NCBI GenBank assembly: GCA_020249415.1
Contig: JADCFR010000161.1
Location: forward strand, 1-10,401
Reading direction: 5' to 3'
DNA: 10,401 nucleotides
Origin: Roseomonas sp.
GTDB taxonomy: Bacteria > Pseudomonadota > Alphaproteobacteria > Acetobacterales > Acetobacteraceae
Within the stretch, counting starts at the first letter, position 1, and every line of letters starts with the position of its first letter. Positions 1 through 7,213 of the stretch are shown one piece after another. The notes beneath the pieces are model-generated. The model worked only from the letters and a program-made list of their open reading frames with translations, did no database searches and was not told the DNA's origin. The translations under genes were made by a program, and so were the position numbers.

Positions 1-371
1 AATTGGTGCGCTATCATACCGAAATTCCGGGCTCGCCCACGCTGTACACTGCGACTTTTGTGCTCGCGATGAACCGCGCGCGTTATGATGGCCTGCCGGC
101 TGATCTTCGCCAGATTCTGGATGCCCATTCTGGCATGGTCGCCGCCACCATGGCCGGTGAGGCCTGGGATGCCGCGGCAGAAGCAACGCTTGCCATTGTG
201 CGGGCGCGTCAGGGTAATACCATCACCACCCTTCCGGAGGAGGAGGTGACGCGCTTCCGCACCGCCACCCAAGGTGTCACCGATACTTGGCTGAGGCAGG
301 CGACAGAACGCGGCCTGCCGGCGGAACGCCTGATGGCTGATGCGCGCGCGGCGCTGCAAAGACACGCGTGA
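1..371 (+). CDS. TRAP transporter solute-binding protein, DctP family (3' end only)
   Basis: This is the C-terminal part (about 122 residues) of a periplasmic solute receptor of a TRAP transporter; the start lies before the window. The reading frame is open from the window edge to the TGA at 369-371, and the TTG at position 3 is probably an internal codon. The segment TFVLAMNRARYDGLPADLR is typical of the DctP C-terminal lobe, where a hydrophobic strand is followed by a helix reading 'LPADLRQILD'. The remainder is a long amphipathic helix rich in Ala, Glu and Arg, as in this family. Such receptors bind carboxylate-containing ligands and deliver them to the DctQM membrane complex. The ligand cannot be told, because the binding-site arginine region is upstream. 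The stop overlaps the start of the next gene by 4 bases, indicating translational coupling. Confidence 0.9.
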   Translation, partial: LVRYHTEIPGSPTLYTATFVLAMNRARYDGLPADLRQILDAHSGMVAATMAGEAWDAAAEATLAIVRARQGNTITTLPEEEVTRFRTATQGVTDTWLRQATERGLPAERLMADARAALQRHA

Positions 372-877
372 GCGGCACCCCGGCGCCGGCTGGTTCTGAA
401 ACCGGGCTGCGCCTGCTGGATGGGCTGGCGCGCCTGCTTGCGTTGTTCGGTGGCGCTTTGGCGGTTTGCCTCGCGCTGCTGGTCAGTATTTCCATCACCT
501 TGCGTGCGCTCGGCTTGGGGGGCGTGCGCGGGGATTTTGAATTCGTGCAAATGGGTGTGGCGCTGATTGTCTTTGCCTTCATGCCATGGTGCCAGGCGCG
601 GCGCGGCAATGTGATGGTGGATAGCTTCACGACACGGTTGCCACCGCGCTTTCAAGCCGCGCTGGATGCGGTCTGGGAAGTGGTTTTTGCCGGGATGATG
701 GCGCTGATCGCCTGGCGGCTTGGCGCTGGCGCCTTGGAAGCGGCGCGCAGCAGCACCACCACCATGGTCTTGCTGCTGCCGATTGCGCCAGCCATTGCCG
801 CTTGCGCCATTTTGGCCGGCTTTACTGCACTTATCGCACTTGCCATGGCCATTGTGCGTTTCAGGGGCCGTGCATGA
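368..877 (+). CDS. TRAP transporter small permease subunit, DctQ family
   Basis: This 169-residue membrane protein is the small subunit of the tripartite, sodium-dependent TRAP transporter and pairs with DctM in the inner membrane. Four hydrophobic segments are visible, roughly at residues 23-46, 58-76, 100-121 and 133-163, the usual DctQ topology. Between the second and third lies ARRGNVMVDSF, the family's conserved 'ARRGxHxxVD'-like loop. The GTG start at 368 overlaps the upstream stop as GTGA. No strong Shine-Dalgarno is seen, so expression probably relies on coupling. Its own TGA overlaps the ATG of the next gene as ATGA. Family identity is secure from topology, size and its place between DctP and DctM; transported substrate unknown. 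Confidence 0.9.
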   Translation: MSGTPAPAGSETGLRLLDGLARLLALFGGALAVCLALLVSISITLRALGLGGVRGDFEFVQMGVALIVFAFMPWCQARRGNVMVDSFTTRLPPRFQAALDAVWEVVFAGMMALIAWRLGAGALEAARSSTTTMVLLLPIAPAIAACAILAGFTALIALAMAIVRFRGRA

Positions 878-2196
878 GCGGATTGGAAATCGCCATGCTG
901 GGCTTTGCCGCCATGCTGGGGCTGATTGCGCTTCGCATGCCGGTTGGGCTCGCGATGCTGGTAGTGGGCGCGCTTGGCTATATTCATTTGACCAGCCTGC
1001 AAGCTTTTCTGTCCTATATCAAAACCACGCCCTATCACAATTTCGCCAATTACACGCTGTCAGTTATTCCACTGTTCATTCTGATGGGTGCGCTGGCTGA
1101 GGTTTCGGGGCTTTCCACCGATCTGTTTCGCGCCGCGCGCGCCTGGATCGGGCATCGGCGCGGCGGGCTTGCTTCCAGCACCATTGGTGCCTGCACGGCC
1201 TTTGGCGCCATTTGCGGTTCTTCTGTTGCCACAACAGCAACTTTTGGGCGCACGGCGCTGCCGGAATTTCGCCGCTATGGCTATGATCTTGGCTTTGCGA
1301 CCGGCACCATTGCCGTGGGCGGCACGCTTGGCATTCTGATACCGCCTTCGGTAATTCTGGTGGTTTATGCAATCTCCACCGAACAGAATATCGTCAAGCT
1401 TTTTCAGGCCGCGCTGATTCCGGGCGTGCTCGCCACTGCCTTCTATCTTTGCGTCATCGCTTACATGGTGCGGCGCAACCCCAGCCTGGCACCACCGAGT
1501 GAGAAACTCCCCATGGCGGAACGTTGGCGGGCGCTGGCCGGCGCATGGCCGGCGGCCCTGGTTACCATTGTCATGCTGGGCGGCATTTATGGCGGCATTT
1601 TCACGCCAACCGAAGGTGCCGCTGCGGGCGCCACTGCCATGCTTTTGGTTGGGCTGGCGCGGCGCAGCATCGGCTTCAAGGAATTCGGCACGGCCCTGAT
1701 CCGCACCGCCGAAACCACTGCCATGATTTTTGTCATTCTGCTGGGCGCCGAGGTATTCAACGCCTTCCTCGCCTTTTCGCAATTACCGATGGAAGCGGCA
1801 CAAGCCATTGTCGGGCTTGGCCTGCCGCCCCATGCGGTGCTGATCATGCTACTCGCCTTCTATATCCTGCTTGGTGCGGTGATGGATGAATTGGCGATGA
1901 TTCTGCTGACGCTGCCAGTGTTTTTTCCCATCATCACCGCGCTTGATTTCGGCATGGCGCCGGATGATGTGGCTGTGTGGTTTGGCATTCTGGTGCTGAT
2001 CGTCTGCGGCATTGGCCTGACGGCACCGCCCATTGGCCTCAATGTTTTTGTTGTGAATGCCATTGCGCGGGATGTGCCGATGTTCGCCACCTACCGCGCG
2101 GTCGCGCCCTTTGTGGCGGCAGATGTGTTCCGCCTGGCATTGGTGGTTATCTTCCCAAGCCTTGCGCTTTGGTTGATGTGGTTGCTGGCGGATTGA
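874..2196 (+). CDS. TRAP transporter large permease subunit, DctM family
   Basis: This 440-residue polytopic inner-membrane protein is the ion-coupled transport channel of the TRAP system. It is hydrophobic almost throughout. Family hallmarks in order are: RMPVGLAM near residue 21; AFGAICGSSVATTA at 109-122, corresponding to the family's glycine/serine-rich GSGSA-type segment; LPEFRRYGYD at 129-138; GTLGILIPPSV at 150-160; FTPTEGAA at 243-250; GAVMDELAMILLTLPVFFP around 334-352; and GLTAPPIGLNVF at 381-392. The ATG at 874 is chosen because it forms an ATGA overlap with dctQ, gives the standard N-terminus (SGLEIAMLGFAAM) and has AGGGG about 7 bases upstream. An in-frame extension to 802 would add 24 atypical residues lying inside dctQ. 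The substrate is probably a carboxylate, by family precedent only. Confidence 0.95.
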   Translation: MSGLEIAMLGFAAMLGLIALRMPVGLAMLVVGALGYIHLTSLQAFLSYIKTTPYHNFANYTLSVIPLFILMGALAEVSGLSTDLFRAARAWIGHRRGGLASSTIGACTAFGAICGSSVATTATFGRTALPEFRRYGYDLGFATGTIAVGGTLGILIPPSVILVVYAISTEQNIVKLFQAALIPGVLATAFYLCVIAYMVRRNPSLAPPSEKLPMAERWRALAGAWPAALVTIVMLGGIYGGIFTPTEGAAAGATAMLLVGLARRSIGFKEFGTALIRTAETTAMIFVILLGAEVFNAFLAFSQLPMEAAQAIVGLGLPPHAVLIMLLAFYILLGAVMDELAMILLTLPVFFPIITALDFGMAPDDVAVWFGILVLIVCGIGLTAPPIGLNVFVVNAIARDVPMFATYRAVAPFVAADVFRLALVVIFPSLALWLMWLLAD

Positions 2197-2339
2197 TAGG
2201 AATATGTCGTCTGACTGGCGGCCCGCGCAAGTCCTTGTTTAGGCATGTTGCGGCCACATGGGTTCACGCAACCCGCTCTACATCTCTTTTTTCGAGCATC
2301 TTCACGCGTTCAGATGGAGACATCTGAACGCGATCTGCT
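2197..2339. other. Convergent intergenic region
   Basis: These 143 bases separate the ends of dctM (plus) and the 808-residue gene (minus). No coding potential was seen. It holds a run of six T at 2287-2292 and the strong hairpin at 2305-2332. A weaker dyad, GTTGCG at 2247-2252 with CGCAAC at 2267-2272, has a 14-base loop and sits too far from the T run to be a convincing terminator. Confidence 0.6.
2305..2332. terminator. Perfect hairpin between convergent genes (possible bidirectional terminator)
   Basis: CGCGTTCAGATG at 2305-2316 is exactly repeated in reverse complement at 2321-2332, leaving a 4-base loop (GAGA on the plus strand, GNRA-like). It begins 8 bases beyond the stop of the minus-strand gene and lies about 108 bases after the dctM stop. 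A stem of this length between convergent stops usually ends transcription from one or both sides. There is no clear T run directly after the stem on either strand, so a classical Rho-independent terminator is not proven. RNA 3'-end protection or a REP-like element remain possible. Confidence 0.5.
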
Positions 2340-4766
2340 TTAAACGGCGAGAAGATTCCGTGCTTTCTCGCGTCCCAATAAAATCTCCCCAAGCCTGAGC
2401 AAATCAATTTCGGTTATGGGAAAACTGGCAATGTCCTTCCGCGCTGCGATGAACGCCTTGATCAGGCGCTGCTGTATTTCGTCATAGCTCGGGTCATTGC
2501 CAAAATGGCGCCCCAGGATTTCAAAGCGCCGGGCTGCGCGTGATTCACGTTCCAGCTCAGCAAAGGCGGCATCTGAAAAAGAAGACGCTGAGGGCGTCAG
2601 CGCTGGCAAGATCTGCTCATCCATGATTTCCAGCATCAACATGCGGCAATATTCCTCAAGGCGCCAGAAAAGGGCGGAAAGCTGCCGGCGGCGGCGCGGT
2701 ATCTGAAAAAATGGGGTAAGCCCAAGCGCTTCCATCACCTTGCCAATTTCTTCCGCCCGTTCTGCCGCTTCATAAGATTCAAAATCCGGTAATTTGGGCA
2801 GCGCCACATTGATCCAATTCTCCAGGCTTTCGATGATAACTTCGGAAGTGCCGGGCGGCATGCCGCCCGCGGTAAGGCTCGCGAAGGCGGAAGGGTTGCG
2901 CACATTGCGGAGCAGCGTCTTGAAGGCGGCGACGAAAACCTCTGGGCCTTCGCCCGCGGGTCCCATCAGTGCCTCTTTCAGTGTACTGGCAGACACCTCG
3001 GTCTCGCCCATGCGCAGGATATTCCAAATTGCGCCCGCATGGGTCCAAACACCTGTGGCGAGGCGCATCATCGCCCGAAAATCCTCCGGGTCGAACCCAG
3101 CCTCAGACCATCTCACGCCCGGTGTGATGCGTTCCGCGCCAACAGCGGCCCCTTCCCATAATGGCCGACCAAATTGCTCCACAATCGCAACGTCCGAAAA
3201 TGCTGCATGACGTATTGCCTCATTCATGTCTTGCAGCTTGGCGCTGAGTGCCTCACCGACAAATGAGGAGATCAGGTGAAGCGCGTTGCGCGGGATGGTC
3301 GCAGGGTCGCGTCGCCACGCATTCGGATCAACCAATGCCCCAGACAATGGCAGGAACAGTAATCTGGTCAGCGTGACCGGTCGTGGTGGGCGTAGAATTG
3401 CCAATCTCGGACGAATTTCGGCAAGCATACCATCAAGCTTGGAACGGTCTGGCAGGCGGTCAATCATGGCCACAATGCGCAGCAGGTTTTCATCGCTCGC
3501 CGCATTAAGGCTCTCCGCCAGTGTATTTGCTTCCTTTGAAACAGGGCGCGGCTCCGCCTCAACACTTTTTGCGATGCGCAGCCTTTCCTTCATTTTCGCC
3601 CGGTAGCGCGGTACATGAACTTTGCTGGATTCCCGCGAAGCTCCTTGCCCGCTTGGCGTCATGCGATTTTCGTAATTCAGGCTGAAGCTGATCAGCCCCT
3701 CATTCCGTTCGGTAATGTCCAGGCTCTGCCCGCTGCGCCAATCAGCCCCTGGTGCAATAAAGCGTGAAAACCGCTGCGGCGCGTCACGTGCCGGATCCTC
3801 AGCAAACCAATCCTGCACCTCATGCGGCAAGCTCGGCACCAGCCCGGCCAAATTCCAAGCAACGTTGCTGCGCATTTCGGGTTTCGTGCGGCGCCACAGA
3901 CCAACCACAATGCCCCAGCCATCCAGTAACCATTCAGTGCGCCGCGCGCGGTCCAGCACCTTTGCCGCATTGATCCGGGGACGCGCCAAAAGATCAACAA
4001 TATCGGCAAGCCGCATTTCAATCTCTGCCAGGGCGCGTTCGGCATAATGCAAGCTTGCCGCTGCCGAATCGGTGAGAAACCGCGCGGCCAAATTCTCGGT
4101 AACGCCATCATTGCCTTCGAGGGAGGACCGGTACGCGGCTGCCATGGTGGACATTTCCATCATCAGGCGCCGCGCGGGGGCGGAAGTGGTATCGGGGCCA
4201 ATGAAGGAAAGCGCTATCGCAAGGCTACGCAGATTTTGCAGCAGGTCGGGATCACGCGCCACCAGCGCTTCGCACGCCTTTGTCTGCTCGGCCAGGCTCG
4301 GGTTGCGCGTGCTGGCATTGGCAAAACTGGCTGGCACACCGGTGGAAGTTTGCGCAATGAATTCGACCAATAGTTTTATCTCGTTCATACCTTCTTCGCG
4401 CAAGGCCTCTTGCGCGGCCTTGGCAACAATACGCCCGGCCAAGCCTTCTGCCGCCACACCCATGGCGTCCCGACGCACCGTGGTCGGATGGATATCTGTC
4501 GCCTTTGCAAGCAATTCCCAAAGGCGCAGATCGTAAAGGGTTGGTGCGCCCACTTCCGGCAGGCCACGCCAGGGCAAGATGTAATTGCCTTTGGCCTGCG
4601 CGGGATTGAGCAAGATAAGTTCAGGGCCGCGCTGTTCCGGGGAAGGCCGAATACGCGCACCAAGCAATCGCGGGCTTGTGAAAGGCACGCCGGCGCCAAG
4701 CAGGGCATAGGATGCTACGACCTCTCGCGGAGGTACGGCGTGATCCTTTGTTGTGCCTTCAGACAA
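2340..4766 (-). CDS. Uncharacterised 808-residue protein
   Basis: I do not recognise this protein. It is a long open frame with no obvious signal peptide, transmembrane segment, P-loop, zinc site or nucleic-acid-binding motif, and looks soluble, mostly helical and probably cytoplasmic. The N-terminal 70 residues are Pro/Gly-rich (PSPEQRGPELILLNP). Two helix-rich blocks follow (about 75-340 and 410-800), separated by a polar, Ser/Arg-rich stretch at about 340-405. A striking Pro/Arg/Leu segment at 452-474 includes RPRLAILRPPRPVTL, and a basic cluster PRRRRQLS is at 690-697. The start is taken as TTG at 4766: an in-frame TGA lies at 4770-4772, GGGGTGA stands just upstream as a plausible Shine-Dalgarno, and the first in-frame ATG would lose about 100 residues. 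It ends in a convergent gap and lies 295 bases from caiB. Coding is well supported by length; function is unknown. Confidence 0.75.
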   Translation of the reverse strand: MSEGTTKDHAVPPREVVASYALLGAGVPFTSPRLLGARIRPSPEQRGPELILLNPAQAKGNYILPWRGLPEVGAPTLYDLRLWELLAKATDIHPTTVRRDAMGVAAEGLAGRIVAKAAQEALREEGMNEIKLLVEFIAQTSTGVPASFANASTRNPSLAEQTKACEALVARDPDLLQNLRSLAIALSFIGPDTTSAPARRLMMEMSTMAAAYRSSLEGNDGVTENLAARFLTDSAAASLHYAERALAEIEMRLADIVDLLARPRINAAKVLDRARRTEWLLDGWGIVVGLWRRTKPEMRSNVAWNLAGLVPSLPHEVQDWFAEDPARDAPQRFSRFIAPGADWRSGQSLDITERNEGLISFSLNYENRMTPSGQGASRESSKVHVPRYRAKMKERLRIAKSVEAEPRPVSKEANTLAESLNAASDENLLRIVAMIDRLPDRSKLDGMLAEIRPRLAILRPPRPVTLTRLLFLPLSGALVDPNAWRRDPATIPRNALHLISSFVGEALSAKLQDMNEAIRHAAFSDVAIVEQFGRPLWEGAAVGAERITPGVRWSEAGFDPEDFRAMMRLATGVWTHAGAIWNILRMGETEVSASTLKEALMGPAGEGPEVFVAAFKTLLRNVRNPSAFASLTAGGMPPGTSEVIIESLENWINVALPKLPDFESYEAAERAEEIGKVMEALGLTPFFQIPRRRRQLSALFWRLEEYCRMLMLEIMDEQILPALTPSASSFSDAAFAELERESRAARRFEILGRHFGNDPSYDEIQQRLIKAFIAARKDIASFPITEIDLLRLGEILLGREKARNLLAV

Positions 4767-5061
4767 ACATCACCCCGCCGCCGCTACAGTCACTCGGCCG
4801 AAACATCCCCTGGGGCATGCGCCAAAGCGCATGGCTGCGCCGCCCGGATCGCAGAAGGCGATCAGCCCGAAAAGACCCCTCCCGCCAGGACCCAGAAATA
4901 CTTGTTGCTCGGCCATGGCAACAGGCTATCAGAACTGCCCTGGACTTGAAAGCTTCCCTGGCATGCGTGCTGTTCAATTCATGCAGTCAAAAGGCTCTCT
5001 GGCGGCGTGAGGGGGTTTGCCATTTCGGGCTGGCCCACGCGGGGGATATAGCCATCAGCGC
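4767..5061. other. Intergenic region upstream of the 808-residue gene
   Basis: These 295 bases separate the CoA-transferase stop from the TTG start of the next minus-strand gene. I see no convincing gene. On the minus strand an ATG at 4916 opens a 48-codon frame that ends at the TGA at 4770-4772, in the same frame as the downstream gene, but it lacks a Shine-Dalgarno and has mixed codon use. TTGACT occurs on the minus strand at 4990-4985 without a matching -10 box. A weak stem (GCGTG at 5005-5009 with CACGC at 5036-5040) follows the CoA-transferase. The length suggests the downstream gene may have its own promoter. Confidence 0.4.
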
Positions 5062-6234
5062 TTAAATCGCCTTCGCCGCGCGCAAGGCCGCGATTTCCGT
5101 GGCCGTGAAACCAAACTCGCCCAGAACCTGATCGGTATGCTCACCGCGTTCCGGCGTTGGATTGCGCGCACAGGCAACACCCGCGATCTGCATCGGCGCA
5201 CGTACCAGCGCGATTTCCCCAAGCGCAGGATGCGCCACAGGCATCGCCATGCCCAGATGCTTCACCTGCGTATCGGCGAAAACCTGATCCATGGAATAGA
5301 CCGGCCCGCTGGGCACGCCGGCCTTGTTCAGACCATCCACCCATTCGGCGGTGGTTTTTTCAATCAGGCGCGATTGCAGCAACGCATTGGTCTTGTCGCG
5401 ATTGGCGTGGCGCGATTTGTCGGTCGCGAAGGCGGGGTCCTTGGCTTCTTCGGTAATGCCGAGTGTGGCCACAATCCGATCCCACATTTGCTGCCCGCCG
5501 CCGGCCAAATTCATCAGCCCATCCTTGGTGCGGAACAGGCCGGTCGGTGTCGTGGTCGGGTGGTCATTGCCGGCCTGGCCGGGGATATCGCCGGCCATGG
5601 TCCAGCGCGTCGCCTGGAAATCCATCATGGCGATCATGGCTTCGAGCAGGCTGGTATGCACCCAGCGCCCCTTGCCCGTGGTTTCCCGTTCCAGTAGCGC
5701 CACCAGAATGCCGATCGCGGTGTAAAGCCCTGCGGTCAGATCCGCCACGGGAATGCCGGCGCGCACCGGCCCCTGGCCGGGCAGGCCGGTCACGCTCATG
5801 ATCCCGCCCATGCCCTGGGCAATCTGGTCAAAGCCCGGCCGCTTGGCATAGGGACCATCCTGGCCGAAGCCGGAAATCGAGCCCAGCACAATGCGCGGAT
5901 TGACGGCAGAGAGCGCGGCGAAATCAATGCCCAAACGCTCCTTCACATCCGGGCGATAGTTTTCCACGACAACATCGGCCTTGGCGACCAGGCGGCGGAA
6001 GGCCGCCAGCCCCTCGGGCGCCTTCAAATTCAGCGTCATGCCGCGCTTGTTGCGATGCGTGTTCTGGAAATCCGGCCCGTGACGTTCGCCACCCATGCCC
6101 TTGCCAGTATCCACTTCGTCGGTTGCTTCCACCTTGATCACATTCGCCCCCCAATCCGCGAGCTGGCGGACGCAGGTGGGACCGGAACGGACGCGTGTGA
6201 GGTCAAGCACGGTGAAGCGGGAAAGCGGCATCAT
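5062..6234 (-). CDS. Class III CoA-transferase (CaiB/BaiF/Frc family)
   Basis: This 390-residue enzyme should move coenzyme A between acyl-CoA and a free carboxylic acid in the cytoplasm through an aspartyl-CoA anhydride. The N-terminus FTVLDLTRVRSGPTCVRQLAD and the strand NVIKVEA (31-37) form the family's Rossmann-like start. GSISGFGQDGPYAKRPGFD follows at 118-136. Asp165 in GIPVADLTAG matches the catalytic aspartate of formyl-CoA transferase. AGGGQQMW at 244-251 matches the glycine-rich loop near the active site. The C-terminal lobe contains the usual VPSGPVYSMDQVFAD (307-321) and a HPALGEI-type segment. The start is the ATG at 6234, with GGAG 8 bases upstream; an earlier in-frame ATG at 6291 would add 19 uncharacteristic residues. 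It is divergent from the crotonase gene. Family and chemistry are secure; the acid and CoA donor are not identifiable. Confidence 0.93.
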   Translation of the reverse strand: MMPLSRFTVLDLTRVRSGPTCVRQLADWGANVIKVEATDEVDTGKGMGGERHGPDFQNTHRNKRGMTLNLKAPEGLAAFRRLVAKADVVVENYRPDVKERLGIDFAALSAVNPRIVLGSISGFGQDGPYAKRPGFDQIAQGMGGIMSVTGLPGQGPVRAGIPVADLTAGLYTAIGILVALLERETTGKGRWVHTSLLEAMIAMMDFQATRWTMAGDIPGQAGNDHPTTTPTGLFRTKDGLMNLAGGGQQMWDRIVATLGITEEAKDPAFATDKSRHANRDKTNALLQSRLIEKTTAEWVDGLNKAGVPSGPVYSMDQVFADTQVKHLGMAMPVAHPALGEIALVRAPMQIAGVACARNPTPERGEHTDQVLGEFGFTATEIAALRAAKAI

Positions 6235-6249
6235 GGCAGGGTCTCCGTC

Positions 6250-6278
6250 TGGAATTGGCGCCTTGTTGGCATTCCAAC
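6250..6278. promoter_or_regulatory. Operator-like dyads in the divergent promoter region
   Basis: The 123-base gap between the divergent CoA-transferase and crotonase genes contains GTTGG-CATT-CCAAC at 6265-6278, a perfect 5-bp dyad around a 4-base centre. An overlapping dyad of TGGAAT (6250-6255) and ATTCCA (6271-6276) has half-sites 21 bases apart, about two helical turns. TTGGC also occurs as a direct repeat at 6255-6259 and 6266-6270, one turn apart. This would suit a dimeric regulator controlling both genes, but no regulator gene is in the window. Confidence 0.35.
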
Positions 6279-6300
6279 CCGGCCGCGGCAAGGGTGCGGG

Positions 6301-6328
6301 TTGACGCGCCAGCGCCGCACGCTACCCA
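6301..6328 (+). promoter_or_regulatory. Candidate promoter for the crotonase gene
   Basis: TTGACG at 6301-6306 matches a sigma-70 -35 box at five of six positions. TACCCA at 6323-6328 is a weak -10 after a 16-base spacer. Transcription would begin near 6335, leaving a short leader that still includes the GAGGAA ribosome site at 6345-6350. The weak -10 box makes this only a candidate. Confidence 0.3.
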
Positions 6329-6357
6329 TGCGCATCCCCATTCCGAGGAACCTGACC

Positions 6358-7140
6358 ATGACCGAAGACCTGCTGCACGAAACCCGCGAAGGCGGCATTG
6401 CCTGGACCACTTTCAACCGCCCGCAAGCGCGCAATGCCATGACCTTCGCCATGTATGCGCGGCTCGCGGAATTGGCCGATGAGATCAGCGCCGACCCGGC
6501 CATTCGCGTATGGGTTATCATGGGCGCGGGCGGCAAGGCGTTTGCGTCTGGCACCGATATTTCGCAATTCCGCGAATTTCGCACCGCCGAGGATGCGCTG
6601 AATTACGAAGCGCGCATTGACAAGGTTTTGGGCGCGCTGGAACGCTGCACCAAGCCGGTGATTGCCGCCATTACCGGTGCTTGCACCGGCGGCGGGCTTG
6701 GCATTGCCGGCTGCTGCGATATCCGCATTGCCGATAAGGGGGCGCGCTTCGGTCTGCCGATTGCGAAAACCCTCGGCAATATCCTCAATATGCATAATTT
6801 CGCGCGCTTCTATGCGCTGGTTGGCCCCGCTGCCGTCACTGAAATGATCATGACCGCGCGGTTATTCTCCGCCGAGGAGGCCAAGCATATCGGCCTGATT
6901 TCCGAAATGCTGGAAACACCGGATGATGTCGCCAATCGCGCCCTGGAATTGGCCACTACCATATCAACCCTGGCGCCGCTTACGCTGCGCGCCACCAAGG
7001 AAGCGATCCGGCGGCTGCGCAAGGCAACAAGCGAGGTCGAGGGCGATGATCTGGTGACCATGTGCTTCACCAGCGCCGATTTCCAGGAAGGGGTCAGCGC
7101 CTTCCTGAACAAGCGGGCGCCGCAATTCACCGGGCGGTGA
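6358..7140 (+). CDS. Enoyl-CoA hydratase/isomerase (crotonase) family protein lacking both hydratase glutamates
   Basis: This 260-residue protein has the crotonase fold, which binds acyl-CoA thioesters. NRPQARNAM (20-28) is the first conserved motif, AFASGTDISQF (61-71) carries the first oxyanion-hole amide, and GACTGGGLGIAGCCDIRIA (108-125) carries the second. Aligned by eye to rat enoyl-CoA hydratase, Glu144 corresponds to Gly114 and Glu164 to Ile136 in FGLPIAKTLGN. Simple enoyl-CoA hydration is therefore doubtful; isomerase, lyase, hydrolase or another CoA reaction is possible. The helical C-terminus (STLAPLTLRATKEAIRR, EGVSAFLNKRAPQFTGR) is typical. The ATG at 6358 is chosen for its GAGGAA 7 bases upstream and the normal N-terminus; an in-frame ATG at 6328 lacks a ribosome site. 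It is divergent from the CoA-transferase, suggesting shared control and a common acyl-CoA pathway. Confidence 0.92.
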   Translation: MTEDLLHETREGGIAWTTFNRPQARNAMTFAMYARLAELADEISADPAIRVWVIMGAGGKAFASGTDISQFREFRTAEDALNYEARIDKVLGALERCTKPVIAAITGACTGGGLGIAGCCDIRIADKGARFGLPIAKTLGNILNMHNFARFYALVGPAAVTEMIMTARLFSAEEAKHIGLISEMLETPDDVANRALELATTISTLAPLTLRATKEAIRRLRKATSEVEGDDLVTMCFTSADFQEGVSAFLNKRAPQFTGR

Positions 7141-7161
7141 GCGCGAACCAGATTTGCTGCG

Positions 7162-7193
7162 GGGTCATGCATCCGCGTCCCGGATCATGACCC
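7162..7193 (+). terminator. Hairpin after the crotonase gene, probable terminator
   Basis: GGGTCATG at 7162-7169 and ATCCG at 7171-7175 pair with CGGATCATGACCC at 7181-7193, giving a 13-bp stem with a single bulged C (7170) and a 5-base loop. It begins 22 bases beyond the crotonase stop. It is followed by AGCTTTCATTATC, which has only a broken T tract. A moderate terminator separating the crotonase gene from the decarboxylase operon is the likeliest reading. Confidence 0.5.
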
Positions 7194-7213
7194 AGCTTTC
7201 ATTATCAGGGCGG

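Noticed and set aside
802..873. Upstream extension of the DctM frame
   Set aside because: The 24 extra residues are atypical of DctM, lie inside dctQ, and the ATG at 874 has a ribosome site and the normal ATGA overlap.
1060..1782. Minus-strand 240-codon frame inside dctM
   Set aside because: DctM is certain on the plus strand; the antisense product is rich in Gly, Arg, Asn and Gln with no domain, as expected for a shadow frame.
2247..2292. Weak dyad followed by six T as a dctM terminator
   Set aside because: Only 6 bp of stem with a 14-base loop, and the T run begins 14 bases after the stem.
4410..4949. Plus-strand 179-codon frame
   Set aside because: It mostly mirrors the 5' part of the 808-residue gene, has Cys/His/Arg-rich composition typical of a GC-rich antisense frame, and no recognisable domain.
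4759..4977. Minus-strand 72-codon frame overlapping the start of the 808-residue gene
   Set aside because: It begins at TTG with no ribosome site, has no recognisable features, and its codon use is mixed.
5017..5697. Plus-strand 226-codon frame opposite the CoA-transferase
   Set aside because: It is antisense to conserved catalytic regions, including the glycine loop; His/Arg-rich composition marks it as a shadow.
6235..6291. Earlier start of the CoA-transferase
   Set aside because: The extra 19 residues are not typical of the family, and GGAG sits correctly before the ATG at 6234.
6055..6357. Long N-terminal extension of the crotonase frame
   Set aside because: It overlaps the 5' part of the CoA-transferase on the other strand and does not resemble crotonase sequence; the ATG at 6358 has a good ribosome site.
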